The notes under the pieces are model-generated. The model searched no databases, was not told the origin of the DNA, and worked only from the letters and a program-made list of their open reading frames with translations. Positions 26,733-36,143 of a stretch of 64,000 nt of DNA are shown here, piece after piece. Positions within the stretch are counted from its first letter, which is position 1. Each line of letters begins with the position of its first letter. A program made the position numbers and the translations under genes. The DNA is from SB11 sp965249955 (GTDB lineage: Bacteria; Bacteroidota; Bacteroidia; UBA8524). The DNA is taken from contig OZ252261.1 of the NCBI GenBank assembly GCA_965249955.1, forward strand, positions 1,116,001 to 1,180,000, read 5' to 3'.

Positions 26733-28175
26733 CTAATCAAAATTATAGGTGATTGAAAAGGCAAAACCACTATGGGTTTGCTTTTTAGGATTAATGACAG
26801 GAGTTTCTTTGTAATTAAGATTAGCATCGGTAGATTCTGAAAGCCTCTTAACTGAACCTAAAGCCCAACCTGCATTTAAACATAATCGCTGCTTTAGCCC
26901 CAAAAGTAATGAGCCACCAAGCATAAATTGTGGATTAGGGTTTTCTACAATAGGTATAGCCACTCCTAAATGTAAACCCATTGCAAGTTTGGGGACTATT
27001 GTCCACGAAGCGTGCATTAGGGCAGTAGGGCCAAACACAAAATCGCCTGTATTTTCTTGTACTATACTAAAAGTAGTATCAGCAGCACCGAAATTGGTTT
27101 TGGTACTGTAGTTATAATCTTGCAATTTAGACCCCATAAACCCTGTACTAAAGCTAATTCCAAACCTGCATTTAGTTGGTATTTCCAACTCAACTTTCTC
27201 ACCTTTTAATGATGATAGCACAATACTTTTTGAGGCTGTATCTTGTTTTGGGGTTATTTTTATACTTATGGCAATATTATCGCCGTGCACTTGTATAGGT
27301 GGAGTAATAAAGTAAAAATTGCTTTTATCTAGCAACTGTGTTAAGGCTATATAGTTATCAATATTAATAAGGCTGCGCAACGAATCAGAAAGGTGTTTTA
27401 GTGCCCTTAACTTTAGTACCTCAACCATAGTATCAGACGTATACAATTCATCAATTTCTAGGTACTTTTTATCCGTAGCAAAAAACACATCATATAGTTG
27501 TTTTATATCCTCTTTCAGCTTTTCTTTATTGGGTGCACTTTTAGTATAATCCAAGCTATCAACTATTGGATTACGTATAACAGCAGTGGTATAGCTTATA
27601 TCTTGTAGTATTTCCAATAGCTTATCAAAATTGCTTATTTGTTCTTCTAACAGTGTATTTAATACTACTTTTCTATCCTGTATCTCAAGTTGTTTTGCTT
27701 CTTGTACTTCTCCAAATTCACGTAGCAAAGAATCTCTTTTTTTGTCACTAAGGTCTTTTAAACCAAACTTCTTTTGCATATCATTCAATTTATCCGAAAA
27801 TTCAAGCTGCTCTAATAACAATAATGATTCAGCAACTGGATCAGCATCACCTTTGGGTTCAGCAGAACTTTTGGCAGCCTTTGCAAGGCCTTCAAGTATT
27901 GACGGTATATTGCTTATGGTTGGGAAATAGCCTAAAAACAAGGCTGGGGCTTCAGTATGGTAGCTTTTATTGTCTACAATTACCTCTACATCATACAAAA
28001 GAGTATTTATGTTCTCTACTTTTACAGTAACAGTATTATTAATTTTTGAAGGTTTAGGCTTATCAGCAAATGTTTTGGTTTTAAAATCGTACACAACATT
28101 AGTCTGGCCATTTAGCTTTAAACTGATTATAGGCAACAGCAACACTAGGCCAATACAAGTAAATAGGTTTTTCAT
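26733..28175 (-). CDS. Exported protein with predicted coiled coil and barrel-like C-terminus
   Basis: 480 residues, not assigned to a named family. A signal peptide (LLLPIISLKLNGQ) is followed by a beta-rich segment (about 25-80). A long charged helical region follows (about 105-260, with many Glu/Lys/Leu: LLLLEQLEFSDKLNDMQKKFG, trimmed here). A beta-rich end follows, with alternating hydrophobics and Gly (FGISFSTGFMG, LMHASWTIVPKLAMGLHLG) and a terminal aromatic SITYNFD, as in outer-membrane barrels. The likely location is the outer membrane facing the periplasm. It has its own terminators on both sides. The function is unknown. Confidence 0.6.
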   Translation of the reverse strand: MKNLFTCIGLVLLLPIISLKLNGQTNVVYDFKTKTFADKPKPSKINNTVTVKVENINTLLYDVEVIVDNKSYHTEAPALFLGYFPTISNIPSILEGLAKAAKSSAEPKGDADPVAESLLLLEQLEFSDKLNDMQKKFGLKDLSDKKRDSLLREFGEVQEAKQLEIQDRKVVLNTLLEEQISNFDKLLEILQDISYTTAVIRNPIVDSLDYTKSAPNKEKLKEDIKQLYDVFFATDKKYLEIDELYTSDTMVEVLKLRALKHLSDSLRSLINIDNYIALTQLLDKSNFYFITPPIQVHGDNIAISIKITPKQDTASKSIVLSSLKGEKVELEIPTKCRFGISFSTGFMGSKLQDYNYSTKTNFGAADTTFSIVQENTGDFVFGPTALMHASWTIVPKLAMGLHLGVAIPIVENPNPQFMLGGSLLLGLKQRLCLNAGWALGSVKRLSESTDANLNYKETPVINPKKQTHSGFAFSITYNFD

Positions 28176-28261
28176 AGCAGTAGTTTTTTATTTCAAAACT
28201 ACCTGCAACGCAAAAAAGGTTTGTAGGTATTAATACTGAAAGAAGCTACCAATATTGACCT

Positions 28262-28293
28262 AAAAAAACCCCTTTCCTGTGCAGAAAAGGGGC
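28262..28293 (-). terminator. Terminator between DUF2834-like gene and exported protein gene
   Basis: CCCCTTTTCTG-CA-CAGGAAAGGGG on the minus strand followed by TTTTTTT; ends the transcript that includes 28404-28736. Confidence 0.8.
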
Positions 28294-28403
28294 TAAAGGT
28301 AAAATCAAGATAAGGTAGGATGATTATTACAACTATAAGGTAAACATTTTATTTCTAAACATACAAGGGTTTTTTCACCCTTTTTTAAAGTTTTACAACA
28401 TTT

Positions 28404-28736
28404 TTATACCTTTTTTTTCTTTTTCTCAATCTGATACAAGAAAAGAGGCAATACACCAGCCATACCAAAAAGTAGTGTTAACAACCAATACAGCCATACA
28501 TTTTTAATAGCTAGCTGTTTAGCCGTTGTATACGTCCATATAAAAAACACACTTACAACAAATAACAGGTCAATCAAAAAAGCTGAAGAAATGTCATTTC
28601 CAAAAGCTGCAGCAATAGTTGCCGCAGGATGTGTCCAAAGTAAAATATTACCCGTCTCAATACTTACTTTTATAACCAAAATGTTTGGGGCTAAAAAGCC
28701 CAGTACTGTTAATACCAATAGAGTAGTCTTTTTCAT
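28404..28736 (-). CDS. Small membrane protein, DUF2834-like
   Basis: About 110 residues with three hydrophobic segments: MKKTTLLVLTVLGFLAPNIL at the start, FLIDLLFVVSVFFIWTY in the middle, and VWLYWLLTLLFGMAGVLPLFLY near the end, with a Lys-rich tail. The FGNDISSAFLIDLLF pattern resembles DUF2834 integral membrane proteins; role unknown. The ATG at 28736 is preferred over the GTG at 28757. It follows the Crp-like regulator with a 74-base gap on the same strand and may be its target. Confidence 0.65.
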   Translation of the reverse strand: MKKTTLLVLTVLGFLAPNILVIKVSIETGNILLWTHPAATIAAAFGNDISSAFLIDLLFVVSVFFIWTYTTAKQLAIKNVWLYWLLTLLFGMAGVLPLFLYQIEKKKKKV

Positions 28737-28810
28737 AAGTGCTATTTTTTTTAGCACAAAACTATCCCTACCCCACCGGGTGCACCTTGATACAAATCAA
28801 GAAATTGATA

Positions 28811-29371
28811 TTAACGCTTAGCACGCATTCTACTAAACGTTTCGGGGGTCATACCCAAATAAGAAGCAATGTATTTTTGAGGTATAGTTTGCAGCACTAC
28901 AGGCATTCGGCTTATAAAAGTATCGTACCGCTGTTGAGCCGATTGGGTAGCCAACTCAACCTCGCGTTTGCCACGTCCAAATAATATTTGTTGAATAAAC
29001 AACCTGCCCCAACGCTCAAAACTTTTATAAGCATCAAACAAATAGTGCATATCAGCATGGCTTATTGCCAACACTTCGCTTTCAGTAAGGCTTTGTAAGT
29101 AATAAAGAGAGGGCTTTTGTGTAACAAAAGAATCGTATACCCCACTAAAGTTGTCGTCAAAAGAAAAAGCAAGAGTTACTTCATCGCCGGCAGGTGTAAG
29201 GTAATACAATCGGTGTATACCATTTAAAATAAAATAAAAATAAGGCTCAACTGCACCCTCGCGGGTAATGCTATCCTCTTTAGCAAAATGCAATGTTGTA
29301 AACCTTTTTTGGGCATCAAGCCACTCGGCATCGCTTAGTTTCACATACTTTTCAAAGGCATCACGTAGCAC
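28811..29371 (-). CDS. Crp/Fnr-family transcriptional regulator
   Basis: 186 residues: an N-terminal cyclic-nucleotide-binding-type beta-roll (about 20-115; EPYFYFILNGIHRLYYLTPAGDEVTLAF), a dimer helix, and a short C-terminal HTH ending IPQKYIASYLGMTPETFSRMRAK. This short form, ending in the recognition helix, is common in the phylum. Whether it binds a ligand cannot be judged; the phosphate-binding RxA signature of true cAMP receptors is not seen. The start codon is GTG, as no ATG is near. Located 21 bases before the DUF2480 stop on the same strand. Confidence 0.85.
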   Translation of the reverse strand: MLRDAFEKYVKLSDAEWLDAQKRFTTLHFAKEDSITREGAVEPYFYFILNGIHRLYYLTPAGDEVTLAFSFDDNFSGVYDSFVTQKPSLYYLQSLTESEVLAISHADMHYLFDAYKSFERWGRLFIQQILFGRGKREVELATQSAQQRYDTFISRMPVVLQTIPQKYIASYLGMTPETFSRMRAKR

Positions 29372-29392
29372 AACCGCTTTTTTTTAAAAAAA

Positions 29393-29908
29393 TTACTCTT
29401 GTTTTTTACGCTTAAAAATGGGCACAGTGCTGCAAGGCTCGCCATACATAAGGCTTTTTACATAGGGAGATAGCAGGCGGGTAATCTCAATATATGCACC
29501 TGTTGGCACCGGCTTATCAAAGCAACCTTTTATCACTATCATTTTATCTACATACTGTGCAGCATCAAAGTTGGCCAGTGCATTTAGAAATAAGGCGTTT
29601 TCTAAAACCTCCAATGTACCAAAGGTGTAAAAATTGGCGTGGGGTTGCAACTTTTCGGCTACCAGCATATATGCCCATGTAGGCACTACTGCATCAGCAG
29701 TGCAGGTAACAGCAACATTTTTACCGCCATATTGTGCCCAATCGTGGTTTTTAACAAACTCCCTAAAATCCTTCTCCTTCAATATCAAGCCCATAAAAAG
29801 GCAATCTTTCATATCAAACACCACACGCTCGGCCGGATGGTAAAAATCCTCAAGGTTTATAGTTACAAGCGGGCTGCTTGCTACACGGTTTATTATTTCG
29901 GTTTCCAT
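29393..29908 (-). CDS. DUF2480 family protein
   Basis: 171 residues matching the DUF2480 family by eye (EIINRVASSPLVTINLED, MKDCLFMGLILKEKDFREF, VAVTCTADAVVPTWAYML). The family is restricted to Bacteroidota and its role is unknown. There is no signal peptide or membrane segment, so it should be cytosolic. It lies directly upstream of the Crp-like gene on the same strand and could share its transcript. Confidence 0.85.
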   Translation of the reverse strand: METEIINRVASSPLVTINLEDFYHPAERVVFDMKDCLFMGLILKEKDFREFVKNHDWAQYGGKNVAVTCTADAVVPTWAYMLVAEKLQPHANFYTFGTLEVLENALFLNALANFDAAQYVDKMIVIKGCFDKPVPTGAYIEITRLLSPYVKSLMYGEPCSTVPIFKRKKQE

Positions 29909-30046
29909 ATCTAAAACAGCTATAAAGGTAACAAATAAAGTGCCCGTTTTGTTATCGGTCTATTGCAATGCAATAAGCCGTTTGTCGGTTATTTGCCCCT
30001 AAAAACTACAAATTTACTATCTTGCGCTTATACTCTAAGCCTCCCT

Positions 30047-31051
30047 ATGTCTCAAAATGCTTTAAGCGTACAAATGGCCTTTGTACAAAAACTAAAAGAG
30101 CTTGCCCCAGCAAATGCCGCGTTGGCAGATGAAATTGCCGAGTTGCTTACCGTAAGTACCGATAGTGCTTACCGCCGTTTGCGCGGTGAAACCAGTATTT
30201 CACTTGATGAAGCTGTATCTATTTGCAATCACTTTAAAGTGCCTTTTAGTGCCTTTACTGAAAGTTTGGCAGGTTTGGTAACTTTTAGGTATAAGCAGCT
30301 AGACGATGACATGGAAAGCCTTTACGGTTATTTGCGTGGATTGGAGCATACGCTTGATATGCTAATGCTGGCCAACAATAAAAAAATAATATACGGCATG
30401 GTTGATATACCCATTTTGCACCAACTGGGTTTTAGGCAAATAGGCTGCTTTAAAATGTTTTATTGGATGCGGGCACTAATGGGTGTGAAAAGCCTTGAGG
30501 GTCAAAAATTTTCGCCCAACCTTATACCTGCCGATATGCAAAAAATGGGGGCTAACGTACTAAATAAATACAGAAAAGTGCCTTCGGTAGAAATATGGAG
30601 CGATGATTTGCTTTTGCCTACACTGAAACAGATAGAGTATAGCTGGGACAGTGGCTGGTTTGAAAACGAAGAAAGTGCCATTACTGTGTGTGAAGATATG
30701 CGCGAAATGCTACGCAATGCCTGCCAAATGGCTGAACATGGCAGCAAATTACCCAAAGAGGAAAAAGACGGAACCCAAAACTACCAAATGTATTTTAGCG
30801 AGTTGCTAATTGGCAATAATACTATAATGGCATGGGCTGATAACCTGCGTGCCGTATACCTTAGCCACCACACGTTTAACAACATTAACACTACCAACGA
30901 GCAGTTTTGCGATGAAACCGAAGCGTGGCTAGAAAAGCACCTGAAAAAGGCAACACTAATAAGCGGCACGGCTGAAAAACAAAGAATGAAATTTTTTAAC
31001 CAATTGGAGCGTACTATAGACCGCACTATTGCAAAAATTAAAGCGGATTAA
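30047..31051 (+). CDS. HTH-domain protein, probable transcriptional regulator
   Basis: 334 residues from the ATG at 30047 (MSQNALSVQMAFVQKL). An N-terminal lambda-repressor-like HTH (about 8-65: LLTVSTDSAYRRLRGETSISLDEAVSICNHF, trimmed) is followed by a long helical region without recognised motif (about 80-334). The pattern is that of Bacteroidota regulators with an unknown sensory half. A TATCTTGC sequence near 30017 could be the -7 element, giving a leader of about 25 bases. It is divergent from DUF2480. The upstream in-frame start at 29963 is rejected because it adds 28 residues unlike the family. Confidence 0.7.
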   Translation: MSQNALSVQMAFVQKLKELAPANAALADEIAELLTVSTDSAYRRLRGETSISLDEAVSICNHFKVPFSAFTESLAGLVTFRYKQLDDDMESLYGYLRGLEHTLDMLMLANNKKIIYGMVDIPILHQLGFRQIGCFKMFYWMRALMGVKSLEGQKFSPNLIPADMQKMGANVLNKYRKVPSVEIWSDDLLLPTLKQIEYSWDSGWFENEESAITVCEDMREMLRNACQMAEHGSKLPKEEKDGTQNYQMYFSELLIGNNTIMAWADNLRAVYLSHHTFNNINTTNEQFCDETEAWLEKHLKKATLISGTAEKQRMKFFNQLERTIDRTIAKIKAD

Positions 31052-31088
31052 CCCCATAACCATTGTGAGTATCTGCTCACCTAAATAC

Positions 31089-31739
31089 TTAAAAAGCTGG
31101 CGCAATTTTATACTGCCGCATACCTGTGCTAAGGTTTATTGTAAATGATGCTGCCAAGCCCACCGCACTCCACCCTACCCAGCTTAAATAACGTTTACTA
31201 TTTATAGTGCCTTCTTTATAGTTTATGCTTACCAAAGGAGCTACTACCAACATATTTAGAGCGGCTATACTCATAAAACCAATTGATGCTTTGTTCATCC
31301 AAATGCGTTTAGGGCTACTATAATACAGGTAGGTTATTGTATCTAACTTAAAGCTACGGATGTTTTCTTTATAGTATTGGCTGTAACTATACTCTTCCAT
31401 AGTTTGGTAGTTGCTATCTGTAAGCGTTATTTCTTTAGTGCTTACATCTATGCTAAAACTATTGTTTTTATAGCTGATATAGCTACCTGTATATTCTTCG
31501 GGGCAGTTGTTGCAATAGCAGGTACTATCATAATCACAAATAGAAATTCTAACGCTAGCGTTTGGCTTTAGCTCAAATTTCTTACTTAGTTTTTTACGGT
31601 ATATGTATAGCTGCTTGTTGGTTAAAGTATCTTTTAGGTGCCAATTATTTATTGGGTGTTTAGCTGTGTCGCTTTGTGCATTTACACTTGCAGATAAAGC
31701 ACAAAAGATAAAAAGCAACAAGAGAGCATAAAATTTCAT
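31089..31739 (-). CDS. Exported protein with C-terminal hydrophobic segments
   Basis: 216 residues from ATG 31739. Signal peptide (MKFYALLLLFIFCALSASVNAQ), then a Cys-rich stretch (ICDYDSTCYCNNCPEE, about 65-80), then two hydrophobic segments near the C-terminus (IGFMSIAALNMLVVAPLVSI, YLSWVGWSAVGLAASFTINL). No family recognised. The four closely spaced Cys could form disulfides or bind metal. The longer TTG start at 31748 adds three residues and is not preferred. Confidence 0.6.
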   Translation of the reverse strand: MKFYALLLLFIFCALSASVNAQSDTAKHPINNWHLKDTLTNKQLYIYRKKLSKKFELKPNASVRISICDYDSTCYCNNCPEEYTGSYISYKNNSFSIDVSTKEITLTDSNYQTMEEYSYSQYYKENIRSFKLDTITYLYYSSPKRIWMNKASIGFMSIAALNMLVVAPLVSINYKEGTINSKRYLSWVGWSAVGLAASFTINLSTGMRQYKIAPAF

Positions 31740-31880
31740 ACCTATCAATCAATTGTTTAAGCATTATAATTGCTTTCGAGGCAAAAAGTAACAATTTACC
31801 GTTATTTATATTGATTTTTTGCTTGTTACTTTGTTATATCGTACTTTAAACAAGCAATATATTAATCCCAACCTACTTTT

Positions 31881-32795
31881 TTGGCATTTGAGATTACCAT
31901 TTTAGGGTGTAGCAGCGCAACCCCAACCTCTGATAGGCACCCCACAGCGCAAATTTTGAACATAAACGGAAATTATGTGCTGATAGATTGCGGAGAGGCT
32001 ACACAAAACCAATTATTACGTTATAGACTGAGGCACACCAAGATAAGCCATATTTTTATTAGCCATTTGCACGGCGACCATTATTTGGGTTTGGTAGGTT
32101 TACTGGCTACTATGAATTTTCAGGGTAGGGAAACCGATTTGCACATATACGCACCCGAACCCTTAAAAATAATTATAGACAATCATTTCAAGTACTCGCA
32201 TACAGTATTAAAGTTTGCTTTGCATTTTCATCCTGTGTTTGATGATGAAAGCCGTATGCTTGAAGAGAACAGTATCTTTAAAGTAAAATCGGTAGTGTTG
32301 CGCCATCGTATACCTACTACGGGTTTTGTATTTGAAGAGACCACCGCCTACAGAAAAATAAATGCAGCCGCTTGCGAGTTGCACGAGGTGCCGTATAGTT
32401 TTTATGGCGATTTGAGGCAAGGTATTGACTACCGCGATGATTTGGGTAATTTGATAGAAAACAAGCTGCTTACATTTGACCCTAAAACACCCCGTAAATA
32501 CGCCTACCTATCAGACACTAGCTACTACAAACCTGTTTTAGAGCACATACAAGGCGTTGATATGCTGTACCACGAGAGTACTTTTTTGCACGAGTTGAAA
32601 GACAGGGCAGAAGACACATTTCATAGCACGGCACTACAAGCGGCCACTATTGCCAAAACCGCAGGAGTAGAAAAACTATTGTTGGGTCATTTTAGTGCCC
32701 GTTATAAAGATTTGACGCCACTTTTAGAAGAAGCCCGCTCGGTTTTCGAAAACAGCTTTTTAGCCATCGAAGGTCAAAAATTTGTAGTTGATTAG
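31881..32795 (+). CDS. rnz: Ribonuclease Z (tRNA 3' processing)
   Basis: Zinc endonuclease that trims tRNA 3' trailers; useful here because the tRNA in this window has no encoded CCA. 304 residues. Seen: FEITILGCSSATPTSDRHPT, the metallo-beta-lactamase motif SHLHGDH (H62, H64, D66, H67), the exosite-like central region, and AYLSDTSYY then LLGHFSARY for the later ligands. The family normally begins right at FEITILG, so the TTG at 31881 is accepted as start (no ATG fits). Single-gene unit. Confidence 0.93.
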   Translation: MAFEITILGCSSATPTSDRHPTAQILNINGNYVLIDCGEATQNQLLRYRLRHTKISHIFISHLHGDHYLGLVGLLATMNFQGRETDLHIYAPEPLKIIIDNHFKYSHTVLKFALHFHPVFDDESRMLEENSIFKVKSVVLRHRIPTTGFVFEETTAYRKINAAACELHEVPYSFYGDLRQGIDYRDDLGNLIENKLLTFDPKTPRKYAYLSDTSYYKPVLEHIQGVDMLYHESTFLHELKDRAEDTFHSTALQAATIAKTAGVEKLLLGHFSARYKDLTPLLEEARSVFENSFLAIEGQKFVVD

Positions 32796-32823
32796 CCTCA
32801 ACTCCTTCATTTTCCCAAAGGGT

Positions 32824-33606
32824 TTAAATTCTTATTCCCACATAAAAATCCAAAATAAACGGTAAATGGTATAAATCTCGTTTCATACCATACTGGGTAC
32901 TTTGTGAAGGTATTTTATAGTCGTTACTCTTATACCAAGCATTAATTTTTGATGTGTAGCTATACCCAAAATGCCCCCCAAAACTGATATTGTTTCGGGT
33001 ATACTCCACAGCCAATAAGGGAGTTATTGCCCTAAAAGATTGCTTATTAGCAGTATAAATACGTTCGTATTCCAAATCAGCCGACGTGTTCTTATTGGTT
33101 TTATACTCGGTATAGCTGTATTCTTTCAAATTATTTAAAGCATACTTTAGCGATAGCCCAACACGCACAACGCCATTATCAGTAGAAATAATCTTGTATA
33201 TAGCAGGTTGTACAAACAACGTATTGTACCCCACGTGTAATTCGGTATGTTCTCTGTCGTTAAAAGGTTTAGTGTAGTAGTTGCCTATTTTGGTTTGTCC
33301 CCACCCAAAAGTAGTAGCCAAGCATATATTGGTTGTTGTTTGTATGAAAAAGTTAATACCCAGCTCGCTACTGTTGCGTATGCTGCCACTATAAAACCGC
33401 CCTGCCGTTATGCCTACATGATTTGTAAAAGAAAGCCCACCTTGAAAATCGAAATGCGTGGGCGACACCGCTGCATTAAAATATGCCTCGCTATCGTGCC
33501 CAAACATAGGTGTATTGGGTATTGGTGCTATATATGTGGTGCGGTGCAATCCGCATGAAGCAAGCAATAGTATACTTGCTATACATAGCAGATGAATTGT
33601 TTTCAT
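32824..33606 (-). CDS. Barrel-like lipoprotein, tandem copy 1
   Basis: 260 residues with SPII signal MKTIHLLCIASILLLASC, then a Gly/aromatic-rich beta pattern (FQGGLSFTNHVGITAGRF, ATTFGWGQTKIGNYY, FLYVGIRI-like ending FYVGIRI) as in small outer-membrane barrels. Similar in signal, in the motif PNTPMF, and in length to the next gene upstream (33632-34432), so a tandem duplication. 25 bases separate the two. Function unknown. Confidence 0.65.
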   Translation of the reverse strand: MKTIHLLCIASILLLASCGLHRTTYIAPIPNTPMFGHDSEAYFNAAVSPTHFDFQGGLSFTNHVGITAGRFYSGSIRNSSELGINFFIQTTTNICLATTFGWGQTKIGNYYTKPFNDREHTELHVGYNTLFVQPAIYKIISTDNGVVRVGLSLKYALNNLKEYSYTEYKTNKNTSADLEYERIYTANKQSFRAITPLLAVEYTRNNISFGGHFGYSYTSKINAWYKSNDYKIPSQSTQYGMKRDLYHLPFILDFYVGIRI

Positions 33607-33631
33607 AGTAATTTAATAAGAGTGAAATTTT

Positions 33632-34432
33632 TTAAAAAGAAAGCCTAAACCCTAAAGTTATGTTTATCATAAATCGCTGAAAAAAGAGGCTTCTTTCATT
33701 GTTAAGAGGGTTAGTATAGTAAGCGCTTCCTGTTTTATTGTAATTATAGGTTCTGAATTGTTTAATGATGTTACGAACGCCAAATTGCCCATCAATATAT
33801 ATGGGAGAGTCTTTGCTTTCGTAATTAAAACACAGAAACGAGGTTTGAATTACACCATAACCGTTATCAGCTTTATTAAAAAAAGCATAGGTATAGGCAC
33901 TCATCCCTGAAGAACTATTATAGCTGACATTGAATTTTTCAAAGAAAATTTCTTCATGCTTAAATCCTAAGCCAATACTAATACGTGTACCTTCTCTTTC
34001 ATTTTTTATAATATGATATAGGGTTGGTTGAAGATAAAAGGTGTTAAATTTTGAATCGATATCATACCAAGTGGCAGAACTAATACCCCTTCCTGTATAA
34101 ACACTCCCGTCAAACTTCCCCTTGCCTTTTCCCGCACCAAGTGCAATAAATGTGCTTTTACTTTGGTTTAGGGGAACAAACAAATTAGCGCCGTATTCAT
34201 AAAACCTACGGTTTTTAGTTCCTTTAAAAACATTACCTGTGAAACCCAAAAAGGGCAATACCGATATTGCCCCTTGTGCTTCCAGATGATCTAATCCTGC
34301 CCCTGCGGTAGCCTGAGCCTCCAGTGACTTAGTAAACATAGGGGCATTGGGCATAGTGCCAAAATGTGTAGTTTTAGCACACGAGCTAAATAATATTATC
34401 ACACTAATACATAGCAGATAAATTGTTTTCAT
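33632..34432 (-). CDS. Barrel-like lipoprotein, tandem copy 2
   Basis: 266 residues; signal MKTIYLLCISVIILFSSC, motif PNAPMF shared with its neighbour, then GFTGNVFKG, ANLFVPLNQSKSTFIALGAG and a terminal NITLGFRLSF, fitting a beta-barrel end. First gene of a two-gene unit. The two copies are diverged in most of the barrel, so they probably have different roles. Confidence 0.65.
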   Translation of the reverse strand: MKTIYLLCISVIILFSSCAKTTHFGTMPNAPMFTKSLEAQATAGAGLDHLEAQGAISVLPFLGFTGNVFKGTKNRRFYEYGANLFVPLNQSKSTFIALGAGKGKGKFDGSVYTGRGISSATWYDIDSKFNTFYLQPTLYHIIKNEREGTRISIGLGFKHEEIFFEKFNVSYNSSSGMSAYTYAFFNKADNGYGVIQTSFLCFNYESKDSPIYIDGQFGVRNIIKQFRTYNYNKTGSAYYTNPLNNERSLFFQRFMINITLGFRLSF

Positions 34433-34567
34433 AGTTTATGATGCAAAACTATACACCTGCTTCTACACTCTTTTAGCAGATTTTGCCAATGCCCCAAAAA
34501 TGATTTGCAAAAAATGCAAAAAACAACCTTCACCAGCCTAAAACAGTGATAAGCCAATACAAAAAAC

Positions 34568-34575
34568 TATTTTTG
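34568..34575 (+). promoter_or_regulatory. -7 box of hldD, near-leaderless
   Basis: TATTTTTG fits TAnnTTTG and ends five bases before the hldD ATG, so the message would have almost no leader. No clear -33 element was seen. Confidence 0.45.
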
Positions 34576-34579
34576 CAGC

Positions 34580-35545
34580 ATGATAGTAGTAACCGGAGCA
34601 GCAGGTTTTATAGGTAGTTGCCTAGTAGGCAAGCTAAATGCAGAAGGCTTTAACGATATAGTGCTGGTGGATGATTTTAGCCACTCTGAAAAGGCTAAAA
34701 ATCTTGAAGGAAAAACCTACACTGCAAAAGTGCACCGCGATGAATTGGAAGGATGGATTGATGCCAACGAAAACCAAATAGAATTTATATTTCATATAGG
34801 TGCGCGTACCGATACTACTGAGTTTGATGTTGAGATATTTAACCGCCTGAACCTAAACTATACTAAAATGATATGGCACAAATGTGTGCAATATGGTTTG
34901 CCTGTGGTATACGCGTCATCAGCGGCTACATATGGTATGGGCGAGTTGGGCTACGACGATAACGAGAGTACAATACCTCAATTGAAACCGTTGAACCCTT
35001 ACGGCGACTCGAAAAACGATTTTGATATTTGGGCATTGCAGCAAGAGCAGAAACCCTACTTTTGGGCGGGCTTAAAGTTTTTTAATGTGTATGGCCCTAA
35101 CGAGTATCATAAAGGCCGCATGGCATCAGTAATACTGCACGGGTTTAAACAGATAAAAGACACGCACAAAATGCGCCTGTTTCGCTCGCACAACCCCAAC
35201 TATACTGATGGCGGACAAATGCGCGATTTTGTATACGTGAAAGATGTAGTAAATGTGTGTTATTTCTTAATGCACCACCGCAAAAACAGTGGCATATACA
35301 ACTTAGGTTCGGGCACGGCACGCAAGTTTATTGATTTGGCAAAGGCTACTTTTAAAGCTCTTGACATTACCGAGAATATTGAGTTTATAGATACCCCTAT
35401 TGATATACGCGATAAATACCAATACTTTACCGAGGCCAATATGGCTAAGCTAAAAGGTATCGGTTATTCAATTCCTTTCCATACTCTTGAAGAGGGGGTT
35501 GAAGACTACGTGAAGAATTATTTGGTAGCGGGTAAGTACTACTAA
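34580..35545 (+). CDS. hldD: ADP-L-glycero-D-manno-heptose 6-epimerase
   Basis: Makes ADP-L-glycero-beta-D-manno-heptose for the lipopolysaccharide inner core. 321 residues of the extended SDR family. Seen: the NADP-binding TGAAGFIGS at 5-13, the dinucleotide-binding Asp at about 31 (LVDDFSH), ASSAATYG (112-119), the active-site YGDSK at 141-145, and FFNVYGPNEYHKGRMAS. All features of a working epimerase are intact. Its last 97 codons reappear as a truncated copy at 36308-36601. Confidence 0.95.
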   Translation: MIVVTGAAGFIGSCLVGKLNAEGFNDIVLVDDFSHSEKAKNLEGKTYTAKVHRDELEGWIDANENQIEFIFHIGARTDTTEFDVEIFNRLNLNYTKMIWHKCVQYGLPVVYASSAATYGMGELGYDDNESTIPQLKPLNPYGDSKNDFDIWALQQEQKPYFWAGLKFFNVYGPNEYHKGRMASVILHGFKQIKDTHKMRLFRSHNPNYTDGGQMRDFVYVKDVVNVCYFLMHHRKNSGIYNLGSGTARKFIDLAKATFKALDITENIEFIDTPIDIRDKYQYFTEANMAKLKGIGYSIPFHTLEEGVEDYVKNYLVAGKYY

Positions 35546-35585
35546 TTTATTAGTGTGTGGGCAAGGGTCTCTTTAGGCTTTAGTT

Positions 35586-36143
35586 TCATCTGATAACGTA
35601 GTCTTTAATATTGTACTGCACGGAGCCAAAGGCCATCCGTATAATGCCAACGTTAGGGGCAACCCACACTTCTGTTAAATCTCCCGACCGTACAGATACC
35701 AGCACGTCTCTAAACTTGTGGCCGTTAAACTCCGCAGAGTCAAGAAAAAAAACCTTATCTCCTGGATAGCTATAGGTAACAAAAGAGTCGTTTTTAAATA
35801 TAAAGTCGTGTCTATAAGTAGAGTTCTCAATGTATACACTAGCTCCCAACTGGTCACCGTCAACCTGTATAGGGGTTCTGTTGGCAAACATAAGTCGTGC
35901 GTCAATTATCTGCATCTTAGTATTAACAATACTAGAAAACCTCTGCCCCTCTATCACCACCTTGCTGGTTCTGTTTGAGTCCACAATTTCATACTCCCAC
36001 CAACTGCCCCATTCTCCCGCTCCGAAATATTTTTTTATTTCAGGATGAATCAGCAGATAAGGATCATTTCCTCCCCATTTTCCGCAGTTACTTAGCGAAA
36101 AAGCTAAAACTGTTACTACAAAAAGTGCTAGTGTAAATTTCAT
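35586..36143 (-). CDS. Small lipoprotein of unknown function
   Basis: 185 residues from ATG 36143; SPII signal MKFTLALFVVTVLAFSLSNC. The rest is soluble and beta-rich (GSWWEYEIVDSNRTSKVVIEG, VYIENSTYRHDFIFKND, DLTEVWVAPNVGIIRMAFG), like lipoproteins with a single globular domain. No family recognised. It lies between the two hldD copies on the opposite strand, overlapping a gene remnant upstream. A longer TTG start at 36182 would spoil the signal peptide. Confidence 0.6.
   Translation of the reverse strand: MKFTLALFVVTVLAFSLSNCGKWGGNDPYLLIHPEIKKYFGAGEWGSWWEYEIVDSNRTSKVVIEGQRFSSIVNTKMQIIDARLMFANRTPIQVDGDQLGASVYIENSTYRHDFIFKNDSFVTYSYPGDKVFFLDSAEFNGHKFRDVLVSVRSGDLTEVWVAPNVGIIRMAFGSVQYNIKDYVIR

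Noticed and set aside
28811..29371. True cAMP receptor or Pycsar sensor
   Set aside because: It is a common short Crp/Fnr-type regulator far from the cyclases and lacks the phosphate-binding signature by eye.
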